A stretch of DNA of 51,841 nt from Pilaira anomala (Eukaryota; Mucoromycota; Mucoromycetes; Mucorales; Mucoraceae), in contig JAIXMQ010000118.1 in NCBI GenBank assembly GCA_025716855.1, positions 1 through 51,841 of the forward strand. Direction: 5' to 3'. The notes beneath the pieces were generated by a model that saw only the letters and a program-made list of their open reading frames with translations, was not told where the DNA came from and did not search any database. Made by a program: the position numbers and the translations under genes. This document shows, piece by piece, positions 22,444 to 34,754 of the stretch (its first letter is position 1; every line of letters begins with the position of its first letter).

Positions 22444-24526
22444 ACATTTTTCACTTTTTATAGATAAAAAAAAATACCACTTACATTTCTTTTCTTTACT
22501 TAATAAACAAAAAACAAAAAAAAACACATTTATTCAATTTTTTTTTTTTTTAGTAATAGTTAATAGAATATTTAAATATGTATTTTGTTTATTTAGAATT
22601 TTTGTTTATCGATTGCGTGTAACAAGGAAAACCCGACATGCGTAGGAACAGTAAAACCAGATCCTTTACACCAAACAGCCATGCAGTGGCTCTAAAACCC
22701 ATTCTTGCATTACTCAAAGTTCGTTTTGATTATTAAAATAGCTGACATATGTTTCAAAATCAGATTCTATCCATTTTAAGAGCTGATCAAAATTATGTTC
22801 CGTAATATGGCATAAACTTGAGTGGAGATGAAAAACAAATAATGCAACCAATGTATTTACACCTAACGCATCCATTTGTCTTATTTTGGATCCGGTAGAA
22901 AGACATAGAGTTTCCCGGGTATGTAACTTAAATTTATAAACTTTTTAAATTCGAGAAAAATTCAAGACTAAAATATAATGTATGTTTAATAAAATGGAGA
23001 AAAGGCTAAAACAAAATGATAATTGTCGAGGAAAAACAGTTACTTGTTCAAAAACTGTAGAAAAAAATGCTCTTCTATTAGTTAACTATAAATACCTTAC
23101 AAAAATTTTAAATTGTAGATGCACATATATAATATTCCTCTAACTAAAACTTACCAAAAAATAAGCAATTATTGATCAAATTGTAAAACAAGATTAATTG
23201 ATTTAATAAAGAAAAATATTCATTTTAAATGATCGCTCAGTATTTTAACAACACATATATAAAACTAATGTTAATTCATTTACACTCTTTATAACACTTT
23301 TGACACTTTCGTAGACGTTAATATTTCGTTACTTACGCAAAATAGATTAAATCTAAACGGATCCAAATATTAGCATTTTTAGGACTCTGAGAATCATATT
23401 CATTTGATCAAGATCTCTTTAAAGTTTCATGTGCAGGAAAAAAATTGTGACTTACGGGAGCAATATAAACTAGGTAGTTATGTTTGATGCTTCAGGTGCT
23501 GTTGGATCCTGGACTCCTAACCGTAGAATCCCCATAAAAATATCAATCATTTTCATTCTAAAGAGTAATAATAAATTAAACGAAGCAAAATATGCGGAGA
23601 AACAACAATATTTGTTCGATATACATATATATCAATAAAATATCTAAAATAAGCCACGGCTTTTTCGATAATTTCTACGGATTCTATAATATATAAGGTG
23701 TCAATTTCGTTCGAAAAGTTATCTCTATTGCAGAATTTTGTCAAGACACTTCAAAACAGAATAGTTATGTATGATATGCCACACTAGAGAACTGTATGGT
23801 AATTACCACAAGGTAATACCGATGCAGTGGTGGAAGTATCTGTTTCATATTTTTATTTGGCGTACTCTGTAATTAGACGTCCCCATTCCATACACGTAAT
23901 TACTCATAACAATAAAAATCATGTCTCATTTTTTATTGGCTGCCTCATTTGTCCAATTTCCAAGGTTAGTGCCTTATTATTTTTTTCGTATGACCCAAAA
24001 TATTTTCACCTGTTTTCTTCGACTGTATCTGATTTTTTGTGCTGTAAATGAATAAAGCTATAATATTTCGTAAAAATAGAAGTTCTTTTGACCAAAAAGG
24101 TCATGATATCTTCTTTTTTTTTTCTCTTTTCAGATATAGCCCCTGTTGGCTAAAAGTTTTATGTTATGGTTGTTGTTTAAATAAAAAGCCTCTTTTTTTT
24201 CTGTACTTGTTTACACCTTTTTTTTTAAAAAAAAGTGCGCCAATACAGCTTAAATTCTTTTTTTTTCGTTTTTAATATCTTTTTCTTTCTATTACTGTTT
24301 TTTATATGTCACAACATAGCAGAGAAACATACAACTTAGACTCGGTATATCACGACTTGAATATGTACATAGCAGAACTAGAGAACAATAGTGTAATACG
24401 GGTTTCTTTTTTTTTTTTTTTTTTTTTTTTTTGGCACTAGCGAGAAAAAACAAGAATAAGAGATATAGATAGAAACTGGCAAATTAAAAAAAAGCTAACT
24501 TTATAAATACTATTTAGACTTTTGAC
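22444..24526. other. Gene-poor interval
   Basis: Two kilobases with no confident gene except the small relic ORF at 22714-22875. T runs near 24412-24432 and a TATAAATA-like box at 24503 precede the RhoGEF gene. Confidence 0.4.
22714..22875 (-). pseudogene. Small conserved-looking ORF or relic
   Basis: A 53-codon minus-strand frame starts MDALGVNTLVALFVF and ends FETYVSYFNNQNEL. Its composition is protein-like in a neighbourhood of random AT-rich sequence. The open frame continues upstream of the ATG (ETLCLSTGSKIRQ) to about 22915 and is followed downstream by further readable codons after the stop (VMQEWVLEPLHGCLV). This suggests a fragment of a longer gene. The family is not recognised. Confidence 0.35.
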
Positions 24527-27500
24527 ATGGAAGAAACCAAAACTACAACTACCGAAAATTTAATACCACCCTTTTGCTTTAAAGTAGCCGGAGTTCCTTC
24601 TGAAGACTCATGTAACAGTAGTGAAGCCGACCTAAACACACCAAACTTATCTCGTCAAAACTCTTCGAAATCTGCCATTCATTTCGATCAAAATTTAAAA
24701 CGAGGAGGATCTAGGAAACTCAACAATAGATTGTACATTGACACCAACCCAAACGCTTTCAGGTTACCTACTCCAACCGATGACGAGAGCGACTTGAATT
24801 TTTTATCTGTCTTATCAAACTGTTTTATTTCAAGAATTCATACTTTATGTGACTCGAGACAAATATTTTGTTCAATAGAATATCCTACCAGTTTTACTGG
24901 TAAAGAAGCTGTGGTTCGTAAATTTTCACACTTCAAAAAAGATTGTGTAGGCTTGTTTGTTTATTAATTAATGTTTTTTTTCGATTTGTATCATAGGATA
25001 TACTATGTGATATTTTGCAAAACTATTGGACACGAAAAGAATACAAACAAATGGCTAAGTCATTAATGCATTCTGTACCACCTTTGTTTGTAGCCGTTGC
25101 ATATTCTGAAAAATCGTTAAGAAATAAGACATTCTACGATTCTCCAACTGAAGTATATGCCTTAACAACCGAAAACGAAGCTCCACAGGTTTTATCCGCT
25201 CAATCTATGGATTGCTACATGCCTTCATGCAGAAACAGCAATCCAAACGATTGTGATGCCTATTTCTGCCCAAAGCGAGTATCTCAATTATTGAATCAAA
25301 GTATAGTCAATGTATGTTTTATGTGTGTAATGTAGTACAATGGATGTAACCTTCTCTCTCTCTCTCTCTCTCTCTTTTAGAAGGAACTACAAAGAAATAT
25401 CTCTTTCTGCTCTTCAAATGCTTCGTCTCAAGATACTGTAAGTATAGTTTTTCTTAATGCCCTTTTTATATGCTTACATACTCATCTGATTTATATCCAG
25501 TTTGTTTCAAGATGTTGGTCTACTACTGTATCACGAGAGACATTGCAAAAGACACCAGCCAAAGAAATGAAGAACCAAGAAGCAATATACGAATTGATCT
25601 ATACAGAAGAAGATTATGTACGAGACTTGAGCCTACTTGATGAGGTATGCACTTATAAGAGAGAAAGAACGAGAGAAAAAGGGGGTCCTATATATACTTT
25701 ATGTATGTACTAACATAGCTAACACATTTTTTTTAGTTATTTGCAAAGCCTTTATTATCGGCGCAATGTATTGAACCTGAGAGAAGAAAAAAATTCTGCC
25801 AAGATTTATTTGGTAATCATTTAACTATTACAGCACTTCATCGCAGTATGTATCGTGAATTACGCGATCATCAGTTAACAAGTGTGGAAGAAGGGAAATC
25901 AGGGTTTGTACAAGATATCGGGAGTATCATGTTGAGATACGTAAATCAATTTATGGCCTTGTATACAGAATACGGTCCCCGATTTGTATTTGCTGAATAC
26001 GAAGCTAATCAAGAAATGGCTCGTAATATCCTCTTTCAAAATTTTATTAAAGAAAAGGAAAAACAGGCTGAAACCAGAAAACTACCCTTTCGTCATTTCA
26101 TCATTTTACCCATCACTCGCTTACAACGCTATCCTCTCTTGTTGGGCGCTATTTTGAACTACACCACAGATGAGGTAGAAAGGGAAAAATTAAATCAATG
26201 CATTGAAACCATCAAAGGGGTTGCCAAACAGATGGATACCTTAACAAACGAAACGAAACAATCCGTACGCGTACGCCAAATCAATGATAAAATACAATTT
26301 AAGCCAGATTACCCTAAATTCGATTTAGATTTATTAAAGCCAGGTAGAAAATTAATATACGAAGGTACACTCAAGCGCCGTTCTCATTTGTCTGTCGAAT
26401 CCGTTGAACTTTACGTTTTCTTATTTGATCATCTGTTATTAATGACTAAACCAAAACGAAACGCAAACGATACAATTGAATGTTACACTGTTTCCAAAAA
26501 CCCTGTACCGTTAAATTTCTTGATCGTGAGTGATATAGCTGCCAACTTTATCTTTAGTTCTTTTAGAGCTGCAAAGGGCCCTGCTGCAACTAATACTACT
26601 TCGCTCTCTCTCATACCTCCTAGTACGCCTATCACACCTACAAGTGCCACTATTTTATCCGACCCGGCTTCTCAATTCATTAATCAATCCTCTCTCATGA
26701 TTCGTCATCTTGGTAGATTTGGTAGTGAATACATTCTCTATACCGAAACCCCTAGCTCAAGATACATTTGGAAAGAAAAAATTATTCGCGCTCAAAAAAA
26801 TCTAAAGATCAAAGAAGAAGTAAATCATCCATTTAAAGTGTCAAATATTAGCGACACTACATTTGCTCAATCAGGAACCTCGCATAATAATGGAAAAGTT
26901 ACCTGCGCTGTATCTTTTGGTAAGTTATATGTGATGCATAGAAAGATTTAAGAGACTAACATATTTGTTATTATTATTATAAACAGTTGGGTCAAATGGT
27001 ATCAAAATGGTGGTTCTGGGTACTGAACAAGGCATTTGGATGGGCAAAGAAGGAGACACGAATTGCTTAAAAAAAGTACTTACAATATTTAGTATCACTC
27101 AAATTGGCGTACTAGAATCTGAAAATATTCTTCTGGTCTTATCAGGTACATTATAAAGTATAAATAAATCGAACAATACCATCTAACAAAACCCGAAAAT
27201 GTATATAGATAAAGTATTAACGGCTTTTTCAATCTCTCAATTGGATCCTTATCAGCAGTCGTTAGAAGTCAAGCCATCAAAAAAATGTGATACCGTCAGT
27301 TCCCGCGTGATATCCAATCATGTGTCTTTTTTCAATACTGGTGTATGTTACAATAAATCGCTTGTGGTTACTATGAAAAAAGGTATTACGGACAGCACGT
27401 TTAAAGCTTATGAGCCTGTTTGTGGAAACCTGAAAAATCCCAAGAATTCAAAGTTTCTTGTCTCCAAAACTTCGTTTATGAGTAAACCGCCCGCTTGGTT

Positions 27501-28181
27501 TAAACTCTATAAGGAATTTTACGTTGGTATACATGCTTCTTCAATTCATTTTCTTAGAACAAAGTTCTTGGTGGGTCACAATCGAGGATTTGATATTATT
27601 GATTTAGATAACCTGGGTGATGTGAATAACGATATCATTGATGTACGAAACCGAGATTACCAGTTCATGGTAAATTCTGGTGCAAAACCCCTTAATATTT
27701 TTCGCTGTGCTGAAAACCTATTGGTGTGTTATGATAAGTTTGCATTTTTAATAACTTCACAAAGAGAATATATCAAAACTCAAAAAAGGTACCTTTTGTT
27801 TTTTACTGATAACCCTTTGCAGTAAACTAATTGTTTTTCTTTTTTTTTTAAAAAAAAAAAGAATTGAATGGACAAGTAATCCTCATTCTGTTGCTTTCTG
27901 TTATCCTTATGTCATTGCTTTTGATAATAAATTTATTGAAGTGATCCATGCCGAAACCGTAAGTTGAAAACACACCCACATCTATAATACCTGCATATAC
28001 TCATATAATTACAAATTAGGGTAAATTAGTACAAACTATCCTTGGCGATAACACGAGGCATCTTCCATCCTCACTAAACAATGTCCGTTTTGATCCCACT
28101 GGCATATATTGCTCTTCGGATCATCAATTCAAACCTGAATATCAAAATGTGTTCAAATTAGAGCCCATTTTTAAAATCTGA
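24527..28181 (+). CDS. Rho1 guanine nucleotide exchange factor (DEP-DH-PH-CNH)
   Basis: Nine exons give 1027 residues: 24527-24913, 24997-25311, 25381-25437, 25501-25644, 25737-26919, 26987-27145, 27209-27788, 27862-27958 and 28020-28181. Domains in order: a Ser/Thr-rich N-terminus; a DEP domain from about residue 90 (LSNCFISRI, YPTSFTGKEAVDILCDIL) to about 170; a RhoGEF/DH domain from about 270 to 470 (EAIYELIYTEEDYVRDL, LPFRHFIILPITRLQRYPLLL); a PH domain (about 500-650); and a citron-homology domain to the end (GTEQGIWMG, FLVGHNRGFDIIDLD). This order matches yeast Rom1/Rom2 and fission yeast Rgf1-3, which activate Rho1 at the plasma membrane in cell-wall integrity signalling. Exon 1 uses the donor GTTCGT, chosen because it restores GKEAVDIL. 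Confidence 0.93.
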
Positions 28182-28497
28182 TCCAACTAATCATATATAC
28201 TCCCATTCCTTTCTTTTTTTACCTTGTACAGTACTTTTTATATACAAAAAACCTCCTAATTTGATACTATTATATGATACTATTATATAATCTTAAATTC
28301 CTTTTTTTTTTTCTGTAATAATAATGACAAAATAAACCAATGATTATGTCATCACTTAACATAACTGATAAATATTTATATTAAGCACTTTATGATCTAC
28401 AAGGTATTCTATCAGGTAGTTTAGAACATTTTATAGTAGGGCGGATCAATTGATTTATTTTTTATTCTTCTTCTCTTTCAGAAAAAACAAAACAAAA
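28182..28497. promoter_or_regulatory. Short intergenic spacer, RhoGEF / MDR
   Basis: A 316-bp gap holding the 3' end of the RhoGEF gene and the promoter of the MDR gene. A CT-rich tract (CTTCTTCTCTTTCAG) ends 11 bp before the ACAAAACAAAAATGG start context. Confidence 0.4.
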
Positions 28498-29586
28498 ATG
28501 GAATCAATAATGAAAGGTATTCAATTGATAAGCTACGGTTCTCCTTCCCAATCCATCTGCTATAGAGAAAATCTACCTATTCCAGAAATAACCAGAGATA
28601 CAGAAATATTGGTACATGTCAAAGCAGCCGGTGTTAATCCAAATGAAACAAAGGAACCAAGTAGCAATATCAAGATATTTACAAATTTCTTTTCGCCTCT
28701 TCCTCGCATTATTGGCGCAGATTTTGCTGGTGTCATTATAGATAAAGGCAATAAAGTAGATGCTTTTGATATTGGTGATTCGGTGTTTGGGACACAGCCG
28801 TTTCCGTTTTGCGTTTATGGTACTTATGCTGAGTACACTGTAGTAGATATTACGGAAGCTGCTATAGCCAAGAAGCCAGCCACTATATCCTTTGAAGAAG
28901 CTGCAGCAGCAGGTATGGCTGCGATTACAGCTTATCGAGGCATTATCGATAATGGCCTTATCACATCAGCAAACATGAAAATCAAGAGAAAATGTATCAT
29001 CATCGGTGCTTCAGGAGGTGTTGGAAGTTATGCTGTTCAAATAGCTAAAGCAATTAATTCGGAAAATACAGTAGTGGCTATTTGTAGCGGGAAAAATGAA
29101 AGTTTTGTTAAATCGTTAGGAGCTGATGATATAGTTGATTACACCGATGAAACAGCATACAATTCGTTTATAGAAACTAGCGCAAATCAAAGCTTTGATA
29201 TTGTCTTTAATTGCATTGTCGGAAATGATTGGCATTACCACAAGGTGAGCTCGCTTTTGAAGAAGAAAGATAGCGTTTATTCTTTTATTGCGGGACCTAA
29301 CGAGAAGATTGGCTCGCATTATGGTTCATCATTTGCAGAGTTTTCTCTCTTTTGTACCAACACTTACAGAAACGTATTTTCAACTCATAGATATGCTATT
29401 GTAAGTACATTTTTTTGCTCTTATGATATTTTCAGTACGCATGTTGTACCTTTATTTGCAACCAAAGCTATCCGTGCACCTTTTAAAGATGACGGTAGTA
29501 TCATTCCATTGAAAGACGCAAAAGAAGCACAAGAAATACTTTTCTCTAAACATGCTGTCGGAAAAATTATCTTGAAAATAAATTGA
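28498..29586 (+). CDS. Zinc-independent MDR, quinone oxidoreductase-like
   Basis: A single exon of 362 residues. The N-terminal GroES-like fold (HVKAAGVNPNETK, RIIGADFAGVIIDKGNKV, GDSVFGT, YGTYAEYTVV) precedes a Rossmann domain with IIIGASGGVGSYAVQIAKAI, the AxxGxxG NADPH motif of the zeta-crystallin/enoyl reductase branch, and SLGADDIVDYTDE. The cysteines that bind structural zinc in alcohol dehydrogenases are absent. It probably reduces quinones or enones with NADPH; the exact substrate cannot be read from sequence. The ATG at 28498 was chosen for its AAAAATGG context and because the frame upstream is only hydrophobic T-rich sequence. A 35-nt GT-AG segment at 29401-29435 mimics an intron, but removing it breaks the conserved downstream frame. 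Confidence 0.9.
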   Translation: MESIMKGIQLISYGSPSQSICYRENLPIPEITRDTEILVHVKAAGVNPNETKEPSSNIKIFTNFFSPLPRIIGADFAGVIIDKGNKVDAFDIGDSVFGTQPFPFCVYGTYAEYTVVDITEAAIAKKPATISFEEAAAAGMAAITAYRGIIDNGLITSANMKIKRKCIIIGASGGVGSYAVQIAKAINSENTVVAICSGKNESFVKSLGADDIVDYTDETAYNSFIETSANQSFDIVFNCIVGNDWHYHKVSSLLKKKDSVYSFIAGPNEKIGSHYGSSFAEFSLFCTNTYRNVFSTHRYAIVSTFFCSYDIFSTHVVPLFATKAIRAPFKDDGSIIPLKDAKEAQEILFSKHAVGKIILKIN

Positions 29587-31239
29587 AATGATAAGCTTTT
29601 TTTTTAACAATTATGTATAAACGTTTTTATTCTGTTGTAAAATGTGGTGTTTGGGTTTAGATACAGTTTGGTTATCATATTCAAATACTTTTTAAGTTAT
29701 TGATACATTTATTGATGGGTGCCTTTGTTTTAAAGTCTTCCTTATTCTAAACTAAGTATTACTGTGGAGACAAAACTATCATAGATGTCCCAGAATTAAC
29801 CTATTTTATTCCAAGTAGTGTTATCATAAGACTGATATCGTTTGAGGCCATTATTGATCACTTTGTAAACGTACCCGAACAGTGTCTGGTTAATGGTAAT
29901 TACATCAATAATAATGGTTCTTCTTATGGCGAATGTTATCTTCTTTTTCGCCAAAAGTCCCTCCAAAAAAGAAGGAGTTTGTGATGAGTTAATCATTATT
30001 TTCTTTCCTTTGCTATACTTTACTTTTTGAATAAATTCCTATATGTTACCTACTCTTAAGCGCCGATGCCATATAAATAATCCTCCGCCCCCAAGTTAAA
30101 TGATTATTTTTGATAATATTTATTTGATTGAGTAAATCATGTTATGCTATTTGAAATTAATGATTTTGTACCCATGGATTATGCACCTTTATTAGAAAAT
30201 TTACTTTTTTGATCTTTCTAATTTTACAACCCCTTGAACCCGTTTTTCTCTTTTAAATCTTCACTAACTTTTTGTGCAGATTTGGGTTTTATATCGAATA
30301 ATGTAAAACTCGTTTATGTCTTTACCAAAAAAAATATTGAAAAAAAAAAGTTAAAAACAAAAAATCATTCTTTTCCAAAGTCAAGTTTATACTTTTTAAC
30401 TCAATTTTTACATAATGTCAAAAACTATTCTTGACGATCGTTTCATTCTAAAAAAAAATTCATTCTCAGTTACATAAAAAAAAAAAAAAAAAAACCGGAT
30501 GTAGCATGCATGAACCTGCATATCCAAAGATCTATCAACTTCTTTAAACAGACTAGAAGCATTTTAGTAACAAGAAATCTTATACTGCTCATCTAGAACA
30601 ATATGTATAACCTTTTATGTTCTGACTTTTTGGTTTATATCTACTGCATTCAATATTTACTTATTTGCACTTGTGTCGAACCTTTTTTTTCAAATTTGGT
30701 TATAAAACAAGTAATTTGATCAATATCCATATGCTTAACAACTATCAAGCCTCTAACTAATATTGGTATCAAAGTTATACTATCACCAAGCCGATAATTT
30801 GTGATAAATGTACCGCTTGAGATATATTACTACAAGAAAAAATAATCTATTTTGGACTGAAACAACTTTCCAAAAACTCGTTTTAGTTAGATACAAACTT
30901 GATTTTTCTGCATCAAAAACTCTTTGTATACGCATTTATTAATTTTTCGTTTTTTTTTTTTTCAACACCAAGGGATAAAAAGAAGGGGAGGGGAAAGAGG
31001 TTTTGGCATATGTTTTTTTTTAGTATTTACATAAAACTTTAGTTTCTCCCGTCTGTCAATTAAAAAAGGGGCAGTCTTTTTTTTTTGAATTAGATAAATT
31101 ATTTATTATGATATATTATATACGCGTTATTATAAAAATGTTTGGCTGTTTTCAGTCAAATGAAATATTACGAGTTTATATTCTTTTTTTTTTTTGAAAA
31201 AAAAAATCACTCGTCCCCTTTTTTTTTTTAAAAAAAAAA
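29587..31239. other. Gene-poor convergent interval
   Basis: Lies between the 3' ends of the MDR gene (+) and the four-TM gene (-). It holds one small minus-strand frame (29796-29996) and otherwise only A/T-rich sequence with homopolymer runs near 30477-30494, 30949-30962 and 31184-31240. Confidence 0.45.
29796..29996 (-). CDS. Possible small hypothetical protein
   Basis: A 66-codon frame beginning MINSSQTPSFLEGLLAKKK with balanced amino-acid use and an ATG start, isolated in non-coding AT-rich DNA. No family is recognised and no introns or partner exons could be found. It could be a short gene, a relic or chance. Confidence 0.25.
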   Translation of the reverse strand: MINSSQTPSFLEGLLAKKKITFAIRRTIIIDVITINQTLFGYVYKVINNGLKRYQSYDNTTWNKIG

Positions 31240-32399
31240 CTATATTCTTTCAAGAAAAGATGTATCCATATGGGAAATTCCTCCCAATTGAATAATAGGT
31301 AAATCAAATTGAATTGGTGGATACCCAGTAAAAATTGAATCCAAGGTTGAAAGTGTCCTTTGACTTTCTACATGAGGTATTTGACACCTTGAAGAGTAAT
31401 AAGAAGAGGATGATTCTTCTGTAGTTGTATTATTTACTGAAGGCGATGATAGTACCAAGTTACGTTCAGGCTGATAACAATAGTAACGTGGGTCTTGTTG
31501 ATCAGGTAACATCATCACTCGCTGCCTTGTGGTGGTGGTTCCACTACCTGAGCTTTCTTTATCTATCGTGACTAATGGATTGTGATGCGTTGAGGGTCTC
31601 ACTCGATTTGTATAATGGCCTAAATAATAAGGTCGACTACTTGGCTCTTGTTGATTATATATTTCGTCAGGAAGTGAAACGGACATTGGCTGTGAGAACC
31701 TTTGTGGTGGTGCTTCAATCGTGAAGATGGTCGTAGGTGGAATAGGAGAACGAATTAAAAGAAAGAGTGTGGCTAATAAGGCTAATACCCAACTACCAAC
31801 TGCTGCAAATGCTAAAATAATATAAATTGAGTTTTTTTTTTTTTTATGAAATCCCTTTTTTAGTTAATTGAATTAATTTATTTACCCAGCATAAGTGTCG
31901 TATCAAATAATTCACAAACATCACTATGGTTTCGGGTATAAAGTGAATTTGTGAATTGACATGGTGACGTGTCCTCTATATAGTATATGTGTAAGTAATA
32001 GAGTAGATAGATGATGTATTGATTTTGGGGTTTACCTTGTGAATGCGTCAAGATAACTGAAGTTGCAACAGTCCAAAGAGCAATTGAAATGACAGACATG
32101 ATTACTTCAGTTGCCGACAAAGCTCTCGGTGGAGTGAATGGTGTATCATCAACAATACGTAAATGTAATTGTAAATGCAATAATAAGAAGATAGATGATG
32201 CAACAAATGAAAGAGAACCGAGTATAAGTAACATATAATCAGCTGGACTTGAGTGATTGTTGACTAGACCTGAGTGTTGTGAGTGCCTTAAAAGAAACAA
32301 AGCTGTTGCATTTAAAATGACAACAGCTAAACTAATCCATTGGACTAAAACTAACAACGCTAGGTGGAATGCTGACTCTTTTCGAGCCCTTGTCATCAT
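31240..32399 (-). CDS. Four-transmembrane protein (MARVEL/tetraspan-like layout)
   Basis: Three exons on the minus strand, 32036-32399, 31886-31975 and 31240-31811, give 341 residues. The start MMTRARKESAFHL precedes TM1 (LVLVQWISLAVVILNATALF). TM2 (YMLLILGSLSFVASSIFLLL), TM3 (VIMSVISIALWTVATSVIL), a short loop with two Cys (PCQF, DVCELF) and TM4 (FAAVGSWVLALLATLFLLI) follow. The remaining 165 residues form a hydrophilic Ser/Thr/Pro-rich cytoplasmic tail. The topology resembles MARVEL or Rim9/PalI-type proteins, but no diagnostic motif was found. Intron 1 is 60 nt and open in frame, so intron retention would also give a readable protein; GTAAAC and CTATATAG borders favour splicing. Confidence 0.75.
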
Positions 32400-32978
32400 A
32401 AAAAAAAATTGAAAAAATAAAAAGTAAAGCAGAAAAGAGAGAGAGAGAGAGAGAGAAGAAAAGAAAGTAAAAAAAATAAAAAGCAAATGAAATAAAATAA
32501 ACCCTTTTTTTTTATTAAAATCAAATAATATATAAATATATATCGACAGTTAATAACTGGTAAAAAAAAACAAAAATTATGCAATCATATACTGTGTAGA
32601 AACCAAAAAGAGTTACAAAAGTTTATATCCCTTTATTGCGAGAGAGAGAAAGAAGCTTATTTATTATAATTTAACCCTATTAAACCAACGCAGAAATTGT
32701 ATTAAATAACAATCTGTGCTTTGCTTTAACCATAATAGAAATAAAAATTCAATAATACATTCTTTTCAAAACATTTTATATATATGAAAGCTCCCCTTTT
32801 TCATATATTCTCCTGATAATATCCATTTTGCTTTTTTAACAAACAAAATTGATTGGCTCAAACCAGTCACTTTTTCTTTTTCTTTTCTCTCTGTGTACAT
32901 GGTGTCATACCCAGTTATCTTTTTTTTTTTTATTTCCTTCCCCCCCCCCTTTCCTTTTTACCCCCTTTCTAAAAAGTA
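32400..32978. promoter_or_regulatory. Promoter region of the four-TM gene
   Basis: A 579-bp interval between the four-TM start codon and the transposon border. Before the insertion this must have been a short divergent promoter shared with MZM1, whose start codon now lies just beyond the far end of the element. A TA at 32977-32978 marks the border. Confidence 0.5.
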
Positions 32979-33175
32979 CAGTGCCTCCACCCCCAATTTT
33001 CGTAAACCTAAAAACAGAAATCGTTTAGATCTCCGCCTAATTTTCGCTTTTGTTCTTAGCTCAATTTTCGTTTTTGCACAAGCTCAATTTTCGCTGTTGC
33101 ACTAGTCCAATTTTCGTAGTTGTGATTTCCAAAGTTCGTTTTTGTTAATTACCAAAATTCGCTTCAGGCTGCATA
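32979..33175 (+). repeat. Left TIR and 23-bp subterminal repeats
   Basis: The 78-bp TIR runs into a series of AATTTTCG-type units (near 33037, 33061, 33084, 33107, then AAGTTCG and AAATTCG variants) at 22-24 bp spacing. Repeated subterminal motifs often bind transposase. The right end carries AGCGAATT-type units at 16-18 bp spacing (39586-39655), an inverted and differently spaced version. Confidence 0.75.
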
Positions 33176-33408
33176 CAAATTTTCTATGCACAATCCTGAT
33201 GACACTGTTTGCAAGACTTACTATTAGTAATGTATTAGTGTCGACAATTAGCCCCGTCTTCATACTGTACATAAAGAATTTTGTTTTTACAATACTCAGT
33301 ACCGTGACACACGCATGATGATCGCAGTCCAATAACGAGATAGGCCCAGTAAACCGAGAAAATACCAAGATTTTTTAACTCTGTTACTTCTTTCATTAAA
33401 TAAGCAAA

Positions 33409-34728
33409 ATGAGCAATAATTTCTTTTACGAAGATGGTCAGGGTAACATTGTGGATGAGCAGGGAAATGAAACTATGGATTTGGAGGAGGAAGTCGATCC
33501 TTTCAATCTTGGAACCTTAATGACAACAACTCAGTACCGATCTTACCAGGATCGCTTTCCTGCTGAACCCACAGAAGAGCTTGATGTTGAAATGGAGGAA
33601 GCAGCTGAATAATTATCGAAAGAAGTAGCAGGCGGTAGAAAATATAATGTCTATTCCGACAAGCATAAGGCTGTTTTCTATTATTTTAATAGAGTCAAGC
33701 TGTGGAAGGCCGCTCCTTCTGCTCGTAAGGCTCAAGTTGAAATTCGCACAGGACAAATATGGGCAAAGCGACTCAAAGAAGACCCTCAGTGGAATATCTA
33801 TGAAAAGCAGACCAATAAGGTCAACCGATTGGCCTCGCAACTTCAGAAAAATCACAAAAAACATCTTATTGACTTTTTTGATATATATCCCCAAGCAACA
33901 AGACAAGATGCAGTTGAAAGTTTAACAGAAGCATTCGAAAACTTCAATTTGAAAACTACTGCTGTTGGAAATTTTATTCTTTACGAGTGCAATCTGACTG
34001 TGAAGAGGGTCACCTTACAACCTTTGGCAAGAAATAGCCTCGATAATCGTGAAAAGTGTTATAACTGAGTTAAGAAATGGGAAGGCACCGATATGAAGTA
34101 TCTGCAAAATTGCGTTTTTGTGGATGAAGCCGGCTTTAGTATCAATATGAGGAGCCCCAATGCTCGTTCAATTCGTGGTACACCAGCAATTGTTGAAATG
34201 CCTACTTCTCGAGCTCTGTCACATATTATTCTGGGAGCCATATCAGCCAATGACGTTATAACAATTGAAATAAGGGGGCCTATGGGGCCCAAGAAAGTGA
34301 AGGTTGATGGTAGAAAGAAGAGAAAGAAGCCTGCAGCAAAGAATATGCCCAAGGGAACTGTTACTGGCCATTACATGAGGTTCATCTCTAAAACATTGGA
34401 TGAAATGGATAAATTTCCTGAAATGACCAATTTCTATATTGTAATGGATAATGCACCAATCCACACCTCGCACGAGATAACAAGGATGATAGAAGCTAGA
34501 GGCTATAGGGCAATATATCTTCCTCCATACTCTCCAGAACTCAATCCAATTGAAAACTTTTGGTCAATCCTCAAAGGTACAGTTAAACGAGGTATATTTG
34601 CTGATACAGAAGACTTAAAAACTAGGATTGCCAAAGCAAGCAAAAGCATCAGCAGAAAAACTCTTCATAACATTACTCAGCACTCTGTTGACAGTTTTGA
34701 GATATGTCTCAAGAAAGAGCCGCTCTAA
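33409..34728 (+). pseudogene. Tc1/mariner DD34E transposase, two nonsense codons
   Basis: One continuous 439-codon frame from MSNNFFYEDG to CLKKEPL, broken by TAA at 33610 and TGA at 34066 and otherwise intact. The catalytic triad is present: VDEAGFS (first Asp), IVMDNAPIH (second Asp) and NPIENFWS (Glu), with 34 residues between the last two, the Tc1 spacing. The acidic N-terminus and the region after 33613 (GGRKYNVYSDKHKAVFYYFN) would hold the DNA-binding part. Basic KKRKKPAAK near 34315 may be a nuclear localisation signal. Without correction it cannot make full-length transposase; trans-mobilisation by an intact relative is possible. Confidence 0.9.
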
Positions 34729-34754
34729 TAAACTTTTAGGCAGGATGCCTAAAA

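Noticed and set aside
29401..29435. 35-nt GTAAGT...TTTTCAG segment in the MDR gene that looks like an intron
   Set aside because: Removing it shifts the frame and destroys the conserved C-terminal part; it is also shorter than any other intron in the window.
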